Source: JAVVHH01 sp964613945 (GTDB lineage: Bacteria; Pseudomonadota; Alphaproteobacteria; Acetobacterales; Acetobacteraceae). Taken from it: a stretch of DNA of 64,000 nucleotides. Shown here piece by piece: positions 23,832-32,298 of this stretch. How positions within the stretch are numbered: the stretch's first letter is position 1; every line of letters begins with the position of its first letter. The notes under the pieces are model-generated. The model made no database searches. It was not told the origin of the DNA and saw only the letters and a program-made list of their open reading frames with translations. The stretch is taken from NCBI GenBank assembly GCA_964613945.1, contig CAZTJC010000003.1:62001-126000 (forward strand), written 5' to 3'. The position numbers and the translations under genes are program-made.

Positions 23832-25661
23832 CTACCGCGCGCAGCTACTGCGTTGCGCGTAGGCCCGGAGCGGCGCGGCGGCGGACCCGCCTGCTAAAGC
23901 GGCTCGGCCGGCGGTGGCACCGGCAGGGCGGATGGTGGGATCGTCGAACGATCCGCTGACTCGCACTGGAACATCCAGCGCCAAAGCTCCGGTGGTCGCG
24001 CTCTCGCTGGCGACGGTCACATCCAGCGCTTTCCCCAACAGATCAACGCGGCCCCGGGCGACAACCGTTCCATCGCCCGAGCGAAGCCGTAGCGGGCCGA
24101 CGAACGCGACGCCGCCCCGCACTTCGGCCACCGCCAATAAACAGTCCAGCCCCACCATGGTCCGCGACGACGTCAGCAGCCCGGTCACATCCGTGGAGGC
24201 CAGCTTGACGATCTGCGCCGAGACGCTGCCGCCCGCCATGGTCGCCACCATCGAGGCACGCCCGGCTTTCAGCGCCGCGGCCGCGCTGTGCCCCACGCCC
24301 TCCGCCACCGCATGCAGGTCGACCCGGCCCGTCAACGGCAGATGTCCGGCGCCGAGCGCCTGACGCAGTTCCGCCACCTCGAGCCCGGTGCCGGACACGG
24401 TCGCGCTGACCGCGCCGCTCTTGCCGTCCGCCTCGGCCTCGATGCGGCCGTCCAGCCGCACCGTGCCGCCCAATGCACCAAACGACATTTCGTCCAGCTT
24501 GATCAGCTTGGGCTCGATCGCGGCGGAAAGCTTCAATCTAGTGAGCCGGATCTTGTCGTAGCTCAGCTCGGCCGCTTCCAGCTTGGCAGTGACTTGCGGG
24601 TTGGGCTCGGCCTCCGGCACGAAGCCGCTGCCCTTGTCATCACCACCACCGCTGCCACTCTTGAACTCGGCCATTAGCCGGTCCGCGTCGATCCTGGCGA
24701 ACCACAACGCGAGATCGATCTTGTCCGGCGTCTTCGGCGGGGTCGTGCTGCCCTCCTGCAACGCGAGGGTGCCATCTTCCAACTCCGCCTCGCCCAGCGC
24801 GCCCTTGGCCTGCTCGAGCTTCCAGAGGTCGGCATCGTGCTGGAACGCGCCCTCGAGGCGCAGCTTGGGTGCAGGCGTGGGATCGATGCCGGCGATCTTC
24901 TCCAGCGGCTCAGGCGTCGGCGCGAGCAGGCTGAGATGTCCGTCGGCACCGTCCACGTCCAGCGGCTTAGTCATGGTGCCGATGAAATGCAGCACCGTAT
25001 CGCCGGAGGTCAGCGTGATGTCGGTCGGGAACGGCGTCGCGACATCGTGTAGCTGATCGTAGGAGCCGAGCTTCAGATCCATCACGACCGGAGCGCCATG
25101 ATAGGAGCCCGGCCCGGTGACGCGGGCCGGTTGATCGGCAGCCGCTGCCTCCAGCTTGACCTGGTCCAGCCGGGTCGTGAGGGCGCTCCCGCCCGAGGTG
25201 CGGAACGTCACGGCGCCGTCGAGCACCGCGTCCAAGATGGTGGGAAAGCTGGCCCGGCCGCCACCGGGTTTCTCCGGCTTCTTGGGACCATTGCGCCAGT
25301 TGGGCTGCTCACCGACTTTCTCGAGCAGGATGTCGGCCTTTTGCACCTGCACGGCGCGGGCGACGATCGTTCCATGCAGCAGTGGCCACAGCTCGACCTC
25401 GCCGGTGAGGCTGCCCAAGGTTGCCATCTGCGGGCGCGTACCGCCCGGCAGGTTCGCGATGCTGGCATCGTGCAATTCGACGCCGACCCAGCGACCCGGC
25501 GACAGCGTCAGCGCGCCGATCTGCACCGCGCGGCCGGTCGCCTTGCTGGCGCGGTCGGCGACAAGTTCCGGCAGCTTGCTCCAGACGATTGCGACGCCCA
25601 CCCCGATCGTCACGACGAGAACCACGGCAACGCCGATGACGATTTTAGACCAGCGTGGCAT
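23832..25661 (-). CDS. AsmA-like outer-membrane/envelope biogenesis protein
   Basis: A 609-residue protein with one N-terminal transmembrane helix (WSKIVIGVAVVLVVTIGVGVAIVW) and a long periplasmic beta-rich part. AsmA features are TGRAVQIGALTLSPGRWVGVELHDASIANLPG near the N-terminus and repeated DG...VRLDGRIEAEADG and DVTVASESATTGALALDVPVRVSGSFDDPTIRP near the C-terminus. Such proteins bridge inner and outer membrane lipid traffic. ATG 25661 has GGGAG 7 bases upstream; the longer in-frame start at 25733 overlaps another small gene. Confidence 0.85.
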   Translation of the reverse strand: MPRWSKIVIGVAVVLVVTIGVGVAIVWSKLPELVADRASKATGRAVQIGALTLSPGRWVGVELHDASIANLPGGTRPQMATLGSLTGEVELWPLLHGTIVARAVQVQKADILLEKVGEQPNWRNGPKKPEKPGGGRASFPTILDAVLDGAVTFRTSGGSALTTRLDQVKLEAAAADQPARVTGPGSYHGAPVVMDLKLGSYDQLHDVATPFPTDITLTSGDTVLHFIGTMTKPLDVDGADGHLSLLAPTPEPLEKIAGIDPTPAPKLRLEGAFQHDADLWKLEQAKGALGEAELEDGTLALQEGSTTPPKTPDKIDLALWFARIDADRLMAEFKSGSGGGDDKGSGFVPEAEPNPQVTAKLEAAELSYDKIRLTRLKLSAAIEPKLIKLDEMSFGALGGTVRLDGRIEAEADGKSGAVSATVSGTGLEVAELRQALGAGHLPLTGRVDLHAVAEGVGHSAAAALKAGRASMVATMAGGSVSAQIVKLASTDVTGLLTSSRTMVGLDCLLAVAEVRGGVAFVGPLRLRSGDGTVVARGRVDLLGKALDVTVASESATTGALALDVPVRVSGSFDDPTIRPAGATAGRAALAGGSAAAPLRAYAQRSSCAR

Positions 25662-25695
25662 CGACGTGCTCCCTGTTGGAGGAGTTACGGCGCCA

Positions 25696-25830
25696 TCAAG
25701 GGTCGGGGTGTCGGGGCGGGGTAGCCTCGGCATCGCGCGCGCGCCGAATGGCTCGGCGAACGGAGATGAGTTCGGCGACGCCGAGGATCAAGCCAAGTCC
25801 GAGAAAAATTAAGAATTCGTACTTGATCAC
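25696..25830 (-). CDS. Small single-span membrane protein downstream of crtB
   Basis: A 44-residue reading frame from GTG 25830 to TGA 25696. It starts MIKYEFLIFLGLGLILGVAEL, one hydrophobic helix, followed by a basic amphipathic stretch (SVRRAIRRARDAE) and a Pro-rich end. The layout (helix plus positive cytoplasmic tail) looks like a genuine small inner-membrane protein. It begins 20 bases after the crtB stop on the same strand. There is no clear Shine-Dalgarno site, so it is a candidate only. Confidence 0.5.
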   Translation of the reverse strand: MIKYEFLIFLGLGLILGVAELISVRRAIRRARDAEATPPRHPDP

Positions 25831-25850
25831 GGGTGGTTAGGAAGGCCGGG

Positions 25851-26861
25851 TCAGAGCCGCCGGGCCTGACGCTCGTCCAGCTCGCCGAACAGGGTCATGA
25901 CCCAGACCACGCGATCGGCCGTACTGGCCCGGCGCTGACGCGGTGCCGCCGCAACGGCGGCGAGCACGAGATCGGCCGTGGCCAGCAGTGGCGGATCGGC
26001 CATCGGCATCCGGCTGCGGGCAGCGGCGGCCAGGCTGTGACCGGCGAGGCGCAGCTTATGGCGGCGGGGAACGCGGGCGCGGCTGGTGATGGAATCGCAG
26101 CCGTTGCGGATCACCTGATGACCGATCGCGGCGTAGAGGTGCCGGGCGGCGAAGATGCCGGGGCGGCAGGCGAGCGGCAGGGCGGCGATACCGGTGTCGG
26201 CGCGGCGGTAGAGCGTTTCGGCGGCATCGAGCAGGCGGGCGACGATGGCGGCCAGCGCCGGGGACGGTTCGGGCCGCGCAAGGAACGCGTCCGAGGACAG
26301 GCCGGCGTCGCGGAGCCAGTCGAGCGGCAGATAGAGGCGGCCGGCGCGGGCATCCTCGCCGACGTCGCGGGCGATGTTGGTGAGCTGCATGGCGACGCCG
26401 AGGTCGCAGGCGCGAGCCAGGGCGGCCGGGTCGCGGATGCCCATGAGCACGGCCATCATAGCGCCGACGGTGCCGGCGACGCGGGCGGCGTAGTGTTCGA
26501 GCGCAGGCAAGTCGGCGTAGCGACGACCCTCGGCGTCCCAGGCGAAGCCTTCCAGCAGGCGGTCGAGCAGCAGGCGGGGCATGCCGTACATGACGACGGC
26601 GGCGGCGAGGGCGCGATCCTCCGGGTGATCGGCGGGACAATCGGCGTAGATGCCGTCGAGGCGGCGGTGCAGTTCGGCAAGGGCTACCGGCGGGTCGCCA
26701 TCATCGATGAGGTCGTCGGCGACCCGGCAAAAGGCGTAGAGCGCGGTGGCCGGATGGCGCACGCGGGCGGGCAGCAGGAGGGAGGCGGCGTAGAAGCTGC
26801 GTGATCCGCCATCGAGCAGGGCACGGCAGGCAGCCAGGTCGGCCGGGTCGATGTCACGCAT
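25851..26861 (-). CDS. crtB: Phytoene synthase CrtB
   Basis: A 336-residue squalene/phytoene synthase that condenses two GGPP to phytoene. Substrate-binding aspartate motifs are FCRVADDLIDD (about 45-55) and LTNIARDVGEDARAGRLYLP (about 160-180). The start overlaps the crtI stop by 8 bases. The last about 60 residues (AGHSLAAAARSRMP...VVWVMTLFGELDERQ) are a family-typical tail. It is transcribed from the PpsR-controlled crtI promoter. Confidence 0.95.
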   Translation of the reverse strand: MRDIDPADLAACRALLDGGSRSFYAASLLLPARVRHPATALYAFCRVADDLIDDGDPPVALAELHRRLDGIYADCPADHPEDRALAAAVVMYGMPRLLLDRLLEGFAWDAEGRRYADLPALEHYAARVAGTVGAMMAVLMGIRDPAALARACDLGVAMQLTNIARDVGEDARAGRLYLPLDWLRDAGLSSDAFLARPEPSPALAAIVARLLDAAETLYRRADTGIAALPLACRPGIFAARHLYAAIGHQVIRNGCDSITSRARVPRRHKLRLAGHSLAAAARSRMPMADPPLLATADLVLAAVAAAPRQRRASTADRVVWVMTLFGELDERQARRL

Positions 26862-28389
26862 GGGCTACCACCGGGATAAGGCGATCGAGCACTTTCGCCG
26901 AGCACAGCACGCCCGGAAGGCCGGCGCCCGGATGGGTGCCGGCGCCAACGAGATACAGGTTCTTCACGTCCTCGCTGCGATTATGCGGGCGGAACCAGGC
27001 GCTTTGCGTCAACAGCGGCTCCATCGCGAAGGCGGCCCCGGCATGGGACAGCAACCGGGTCTCGAAATCGGCGGGGGTCATGATCTTCGAGCTGACGATG
27101 TGGGCGCCGAGGCCGGGCAGCACAGTGCGTTCCAACTCGGCCTGGATGGCAGCGCGGTAGGGCTCGGCCTGCTGCGCCCAGTCGGTGCCGCTCTCGAGGT
27201 TCGGCACCGGGGACAGCACGTAGAACGCGTCGCAGCCCGGCGGGGCCAAGCTGGGGTCGGTCATGGTCGGGCGGTGCAGATACAGGCTGAAATCTTCGGC
27301 GAGATGCCGATGCTTGAAGATGTCGTCCAGCAAGGGCCGATGCCGGGGGCCGAGCAGGATGGTGTGGTGCTGCACGTCGTTCCACTGACGGTCGGTGCCG
27401 AAATACCAGACCACGAGGCCCATGGAGTGACGCGCGCGCTCGATCTTGCGGTCGGTCCAGCGGCGGCGGTGCTCGGGGGCGATGAGGCGACGGTAGGTGA
27501 AGGAAGCGTCGGCGTTGGAGACGACGAGGTCGGCGCGTAGCATCTCGCCGCTGGCCAGGCGGACGCCGGTGGCGGTGCCGTTCTCGACGGTGATCTCGGC
27601 GACTTCGGCGTTGCAGCGCAGCGTGTTGCCCTGGTCGCGGATCAACCCGGCCATGCCGCGGACGAGTTCGCCGGTGCCGCCCATGGCGAAATGCACGCCG
27701 CCCTTGCGCTCGAGCCAGGCGATCAGCGCGTAGATGGCGCTGGCGGAGAACGGGTTGCCGCCCACCAGCAGCGGATGGAAGCTCAGGACGGTGCGGAGCC
27801 GCTCGTCCCGGATGAACTTCGACACCAGGCCGTGGACGCTGCGCCAGCCGCCGAGGCGCATCAGGGCGGGGGCAATGCGGGCCATGTCGGTCCAATGCAG
27901 GAACGGCACGTCACCGAGCTGCTCGAAGCCGACGCGGTAGATCTCCTCGCTGGCGACCATGAAGCGGTCGTAGCCGGCGACGTCGTCCGGCGCGAAGCGG
28001 GCGATCTCGGCGCGCATGAGCTCGGGGTCGCCGTTGTAGTTGAACTCGGCACCGTCGTTGAAGCGGATGCGGTAGAACGGGTCGACCGGGCGAAGCTCGA
28101 CGTCGTCGGACAGGCGACGGCCGCACAGCTCCCAGAGTTCCTCGAGGAGGATGGGCGCGGTGACGATGGTGGGGCCGGCGTCGAAGGTGAAGCCGTCCTG
28201 GCGGAAGACGGAGGCGCGGCCACCGGGTTCCGGGAGACGTTCCAGGATCGTGACGCGATAGCCGCGGGCACCGAGCCGGATGGCGGCGGCCAGGCCGCCG
28301 AAGCCGCTGCCGATGACGATTGCATGCGGTGGCGCATTCGGCTGGGCCTGCTGGTCGGAATCACGCGTGTGGGGTGTCAGCGCATTCAT
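26854..28389 (-). CDS. crtI: Phytoene desaturase CrtI
   Basis: A 511-residue FAD-dependent desaturase converting phytoene to neurosporene or lycopene. The N-terminal fold is AIVIGSGFGGLAAAIRLGARG, the substrate region contains GGRASVFRQDGFTFDAGPTIVTAP, and the C-terminal signature is NLYLVGAGTHPGAGLPGVL. The ATG at 28389 lies 11 bases from a perfect PpsR box. The gene precedes crtB with an 8-base overlap. Confidence 0.96.
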   Translation of the reverse strand: MNALTPHTRDSDQQAQPNAPPHAIVIGSGFGGLAAAIRLGARGYRVTILERLPEPGGRASVFRQDGFTFDAGPTIVTAPILLEELWELCGRRLSDDVELRPVDPFYRIRFNDGAEFNYNGDPELMRAEIARFAPDDVAGYDRFMVASEEIYRVGFEQLGDVPFLHWTDMARIAPALMRLGGWRSVHGLVSKFIRDERLRTVLSFHPLLVGGNPFSASAIYALIAWLERKGGVHFAMGGTGELVRGMAGLIRDQGNTLRCNAEVAEITVENGTATGVRLASGEMLRADLVVSNADASFTYRRLIAPEHRRRWTDRKIERARHSMGLVVWYFGTDRQWNDVQHHTILLGPRHRPLLDDIFKHRHLAEDFSLYLHRPTMTDPSLAPPGCDAFYVLSPVPNLESGTDWAQQAEPYRAAIQAELERTVLPGLGAHIVSSKIMTPADFETRLLSHAGAAFAMEPLLTQSAWFRPHNRSEDVKNLYLVGAGTHPGAGLPGVLCSAKVLDRLIPVVAHA

Positions 28390-28399
28390 ACAAATCGAC

Positions 28400-28417
28400 T
28401 GTAAACCTAACTAGACA
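28400..28417 (-). promoter_or_regulatory. PpsR/CrtJ operator upstream of crtI
   Basis: TGTAAACCTAACTAGACA is an exact TGT-N12-ACA match located 11 bases upstream of the crtI ATG, in the 42-base gap from the preceding minus-strand gene. Its position suggests steric block at or just after the transcription start. Confidence 0.85.
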
Positions 28418-28431
28418 GTCGTGAGAAGACG

Positions 28432-28653
28432 TTAGTTCCAGCGCTGGCGAAGATCGATCAGATGGGTGATCCCGGCGGCGAGCAGGGCCAGCCCGACGAG
28501 CGGGAGGCCAGCATCGGCGAGGACTAGGCGCATGGCCACGAGCAGCATAAAGCCGGCGGCGAGGTTCGGCAGGATCGCGGCGCGGCCAAGGGCGGAGAGG
28601 ACGATCGCCTCGATGATGACCAGCACCATGATGCCGTCGACCACCAGGGTCAT
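28432..28653 (-). CDS. Small integral membrane protein, last gene of bchIDO
   Basis: A 73-residue very hydrophobic protein (MTLVVDGIMVLVIIEAIVLSALG; FMLLVAMRLVLADAGLPLVGLALLAAGITHLIDLRQRW) with two to three membrane helices. ATG overlaps the bchO TGA (ATGA), so it is translated with bchIDO. No known family is recognised. Small membrane genes in this position recur in photosynthesis clusters, but the role is unknown. It lies between the bch block and the PpsR box of crtI. Confidence 0.75.
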   Translation of the reverse strand: MTLVVDGIMVLVIIEAIVLSALGRAAILPNLAAGFMLLVAMRLVLADAGLPLVGLALLAAGITHLIDLRQRWN

Positions 28654-29510
28654 GCGAGGCCGATCTCTGCAGCGAAGCCATCAATCAAGGCTGCGATGGC
28701 GACCGGGTCTTCCTCATGGGCGAGGTGTCCGAGGGTGAGCAAGCCGACGTAACGGCCGTGCTGGACTTCTGCGGCGACCTGCTTGGACTGGGTGTGTGGA
28801 ACCGTCTTGTCGTTCTCGCCGGCGATCAGCAACACGGGAATGGCGATCTTGGCGAAGTTGCCGGTGAGTGACGGCAGGTTCCAATGCGCCATCATGCCGA
28901 GCGCCGCGGCGGCGTGACCGCGGCGAGTGACGACGCGCTGGTAGAGGCGGACGCCCTCGGCGTCGATGCGCGAGCCGGTGGCTTCGAGCAGGCGCTCGAC
29001 CACCTTGGGGTCACGGGCGCGCCAGGCGAACAGGTCGGGCAGGCCCGGCAGGCCGGTCAGCAGCTTGGCCAGCGGCGAGAACAACTGCCCGGCCATGCCG
29101 CCGAGCGGCAACAGGGCGCCGTTGATGCCGATCAGGCCGCGCAGGGAAAGTTGGCCGTCGAGCACCATGCGGACCAGAATCGGCGCGCCGGCGGAGTGAC
29201 CGGCGGCCAGGACGGGGGTGAGATCGAGCGTCCACAGCAGCGTCTGCAGCGCGCGGGCCATGCCGGGCAGCGACAGGCGGTCGGCGGCCGGCGCGTCGGT
29301 GAAGCCGTGTCCGGGAAGGTCGGGCGCGACGACGGTGAAGTTCCGAGCCAGGAGAGGCAATAGGCCGCGCCAGGAATGAGTGGCCGCGCCGGTGCCGTGC
29401 AGCAACAACAGCACCGGCCCCTGCCCTGCCACCTGAACGTGCCATTCGAGCCCGCCGGCGCGCACGAAGCGGCTGAACCCACGATTGGGCCAATCCCCGA
29501 GTTCCTTCAC
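28650..29510 (-). CDS. bchO: Alpha/beta hydrolase BchO
   Basis: A 286-residue alpha/beta-hydrolase associated with magnesium chelatase genes; its exact role is unproved. The oxyanion region is VLLLLHGTGAATHSWRGLLP, the nucleophile elbow GHSAGAP, and the catalytic histidine is likely in LTLGHLAHEEDP. The start is GTG 29510, which overlaps the bchD TGA (GTGA); the same frame remains open upstream for over 1 kb within bchD but codes only an Arg/Pro-rich shadow. Confidence 0.93.
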   Translation of the reverse strand: MKELGDWPNRGFSRFVRAGGLEWHVQVAGQGPVLLLLHGTGAATHSWRGLLPLLARNFTVVAPDLPGHGFTDAPAADRLSLPGMARALQTLLWTLDLTPVLAAGHSAGAPILVRMVLDGQLSLRGLIGINGALLPLGGMAGQLFSPLAKLLTGLPGLPDLFAWRARDPKVVERLLEATGSRIDAEGVRLYQRVVTRRGHAAAALGMMAHWNLPSLTGNFAKIAIPVLLIAGENDKTVPHTQSKQVAAEVQHGRYVGLLTLGHLAHEEDPVAIAALIDGFAAEIGLA

Positions 29511-31195
29511 CCGCCGCGCACCAGTCCGGAGATCGCCGACGCGCCCGCGAAGGGCAGCGGGACGTAGCGGCCGCCCATCGCGGCGGCGATGCGGCGACCG
29601 GCTGGTCCGGGACGGACCGAGCTGTCGACTAGCAACGCGCGATGCCCGGCAGCGCGGATGCGGCGAGCGGCGTCGTCTGCATCGCGTTCGGCGGCGGGGC
29701 GGCCACCCCGCCCGTCGCGGCCGACATTGGCGCTGCCATCGGTCAGCACCACGAGTGCCGGCGTGCCGCCCCGGCGGCGGATGCCGTCCGCCAGCGCAAA
29801 TCCGGCATCGAGCCCCAGCGCCAACGGCGTGCCGCCGCCGCCCGGCAGCCCGGCGAGGCTGCGCTTGGCCCGCACCAGCGACCGCGTCGGCGGCAACACC
29901 AGCTCGGCGACCCGGCCGCGAAAGGCGATCAGCGCCACCTGGTCGCGCCGGACGTAGCAATCGGCGAGCAGCAGCTGCACCGCGCCCTTGGCTTCGGCGA
30001 GACGGCCGAGCGCCTGCGATCCGGAGGCGTCGACGAGGAAGATGGTGGTGCTTTCGGTGCGGGGTTGCCGACGGACGACCCGGAGGTCGCCGGGTCGGAT
30101 GGCGATCGCCATGCCGTCGGCGTCCCGCAGGCGTTGAAAGGGCAATGCGGCGCGGATGGTGTCGAGCAGGGCGAGGCGGAAGCCGCGGCGGGGATCGCCG
30201 GGTCGGATACCGGCGGGGCGGCCGCGGGCGCCTTCGCGCTTGAGGGCGCCCGAGCGGCCTTGCGGGCCGAGGCGCGACGCAGATTGGGTGCCGGCCAGTT
30301 TGGCGAGCAGGTCGCGCGGCAGCGAAGCCAGGGCAGCGGCGAGGATGACGTCGTCCATCGCGCCGGGATTGGTCGTCGGCTGGTCCTCGGGCGGGGCGTC
30401 GCTCGATGTGGCCTCGGACTCCGGTGCCTCGGCTTCCGGCGGCGGTTCGGGTGGCGTATCGGGCGGTGACGTCGGCAGGCGCGTGGCGCGTGGGGCGAGC
30501 ACGAGTTGAGCGGCGAGCGCGGCATCGTCGGTGTCGGCGTCGGAGTGGCCGGCCAAGGCGGCGATGGCACGGGTGGCGCGCACCGCCAGCAACGGCGCCC
30601 GGAGGCTGGCGATGCCGAGGGCGGCGGCGGTCTCGCACAAGGCCTCGATCAGATCGTCGCCGACCGAGACGTGCGGCAGCAGCGCGCGGGCGGCCATCAC
30701 GTCGCCGTCGAGGTCGATCGTGACCTCGCGAGGGTCGAGCAGGAAGGCGAGACGGTCCGTCAGCGACGGCGGCACGCTTTCTTCGGGCCCGACGCCTTCG
30801 TCATAGGCGATCACGGCGATGCGGGCGGGGTCACGGCGCGAAACGCCGTCGCGTTCGGCGAGGGTCTCGCCCCGGTCTAGCGCGCTGGCGATGCTGGCGG
30901 CGACCGCGAGCGGCAGGCGCTCGGCCGAGGCGAGCAGCACGATTCCGCCATCGGCCTCGGCCAGGAGGCCGCGCTGTATCCGCAGCCCCTTGCCGGCAAG
31001 GGTGGCGCCCAGGTCCATGCCGCCCAGCAGACGGTCCTCGCCGATGCCGAGCGGGATCTTGCGGCATGGGGTGCCGTGCGGGAGCAGCACGCGCAGGCTG
31101 TCGAGCCAGACGTCGCGCGCGGCGCCGGGCGGGCCGCGAAGCACCGCGCCGCCGAGGCCGATCGGGTCAATGGCAAGAAGGGTGGCGGCGCTCAT
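29507..31195 (-). CDS. bchD: Magnesium chelatase subunit D
   Basis: A 562-residue subunit with an inactive AAA+-like N-terminal half, an acidic Pro/Glu-rich linker (about 245-285) and a C-terminal integrin-I (vWA) domain whose MIDAS begins FLVDASGSQ. It couples the BchI ATPase ring to BchH during Mg insertion into protoporphyrin IX. The Walker A motif is degenerate, as usual for BchD. It follows bchI by 15 bases and overlaps bchO by 4. Confidence 0.96.
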   Translation of the reverse strand: MSAATLLAIDPIGLGGAVLRGPPGAARDVWLDSLRVLLPHGTPCRKIPLGIGEDRLLGGMDLGATLAGKGLRIQRGLLAEADGGIVLLASAERLPLAVAASIASALDRGETLAERDGVSRRDPARIAVIAYDEGVGPEESVPPSLTDRLAFLLDPREVTIDLDGDVMAARALLPHVSVGDDLIEALCETAAALGIASLRAPLLAVRATRAIAALAGHSDADTDDAALAAQLVLAPRATRLPTSPPDTPPEPPPEAEAPESEATSSDAPPEDQPTTNPGAMDDVILAAALASLPRDLLAKLAGTQSASRLGPQGRSGALKREGARGRPAGIRPGDPRRGFRLALLDTIRAALPFQRLRDADGMAIAIRPGDLRVVRRQPRTESTTIFLVDASGSQALGRLAEAKGAVQLLLADCYVRRDQVALIAFRGRVAELVLPPTRSLVRAKRSLAGLPGGGGTPLALGLDAGFALADGIRRRGGTPALVVLTDGSANVGRDGRGGRPAAERDADDAARRIRAAGHRALLVDSSVRPGPAGRRIAAAMGGRYVPLPFAGASAISGLVRGG

Positions 31196-31210
31196 TCAGC
31201 CGTCATCGGA

Positions 31211-32227
31211 TCATGCCGGAAACAGCTCTTCCACCGCACGGTCGACGCGGGTGCTGGAGACGGTGTCGTCCAGCGGGTCGCGGCGCAAGCGGTGCCGCAG
31301 TGCCGAGGGAGCGATCTGCACCAGGTGCAGCCGCTCGACGCGATCGGCCCCGGACAGGGCGGCTTGCGCGCGGGCGGCACGCATCAGGGTAAGCTCGCCG
31401 CGCAGGCCATCGGTGCCGAGGCGCACGCAGAGTTTGGCCGCGTCCTCCAGCACGTCGTCCGGCACCTCGAGGCCGCCCACGCGCTCACGAGCGCGCAGGA
31501 TCGCGTGGCGCAACTCGGTCTCGGCCTCCCGCCACTCGGCGACGAAGCCAGTGGGGTCGCGATCGAATCGATCGCGGCGGCGGATGATGGCGATGCGGGT
31601 GGCGATGTCCTCGGGAGTGCGGACCTCGACGCTGAGGCCGAAGCGGTCGAGCAGTTGCGGGCGGAGCTCGCCCTCCTCCGGGTTGCCGCTGCCGACGAGC
31701 ACGAAACGGGCCGGATGCCGCACGCTGAGCCCCTCGCGCTCGACGACGTTCTCGCCGGAGGCGGCGACGTCGATCAGCAGGTCGACCAGGTGGTCCTCGA
31801 GCAGGTTCACTTCGTCGATGTAGAGAAAGCCGCGGTTGGCGCGAGCGAGCAGGCCGGGCTCGAACGATTTCTCGCCGCGGGTCAGCGCACGTTCCAGGTC
31901 GAGCGCGCCGACGACGCGGTCCTCGGTGGCGCCGAGCGGCAGGTCGACGACGGGAACCGGGGCGGTAGCCGCCTCCGTGCGGCCACCGGCGCGGCATTCG
32001 TCGCAGGCGGAGTCCGGATGAGCCGGGTCGCAATGGTAGCGGCAGCCGGCGATCACCTGCATCGGCGGCAGCAACGCTGCCAGCGCGCGGACCGCGGTGG
32101 ATTTGCCGGTGCCGCGATCGCCGAACGCCAGCACGCCGCCGATCGACGGATCCACGGCGGCGATCAGCAGGGCGCGCTTCATCTCCTCCTGGCCGGCGAT
32201 GGCCGAAAACGGAAAGCTGTCACGCAT
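31211..32227 (-). CDS. bchI: Magnesium chelatase ATPase subunit I
   Basis: A 338-residue AAA+ ATPase. Walker A is GDRGTGKST, Walker B FLYIDEVNLLEDH, with the sensor/arginine-finger regions VLVGSGNPEEGELRPQLLDRFGL and the C-terminal helical domain. It powers Mg insertion with BchD and BchH. ATG 32227 (MRDSFPFSAIAGQ) matches the family N-terminus; an in-frame GTG 39 bases upstream adds residues not found in the family. First gene of bchI-bchD-bchO. Confidence 0.96.
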   Translation of the reverse strand: MRDSFPFSAIAGQEEMKRALLIAAVDPSIGGVLAFGDRGTGKSTAVRALAALLPPMQVIAGCRYHCDPAHPDSACDECRAGGRTEAATAPVPVVDLPLGATEDRVVGALDLERALTRGEKSFEPGLLARANRGFLYIDEVNLLEDHLVDLLIDVAASGENVVEREGLSVRHPARFVLVGSGNPEEGELRPQLLDRFGLSVEVRTPEDIATRIAIIRRRDRFDRDPTGFVAEWREAETELRHAILRARERVGGLEVPDDVLEDAAKLCVRLGTDGLRGELTLMRAARAQAALSGADRVERLHLVQIAPSALRHRLRRDPLDDTVSSTRVDRAVEELFPA

Positions 32228-32298
32228 CGGTAGCCACTCTCGTCGACGGGAGCCGGAGGGTAGCACCCGGTTCTACGGGTGGCGACACCTCACGAGCT

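Noticed and set aside
29511..30638. Open extension upstream of bchO
   Set aside because: Shadow of bchD; GTG 29510 overlapping the bchD stop gives the family-length BchO.
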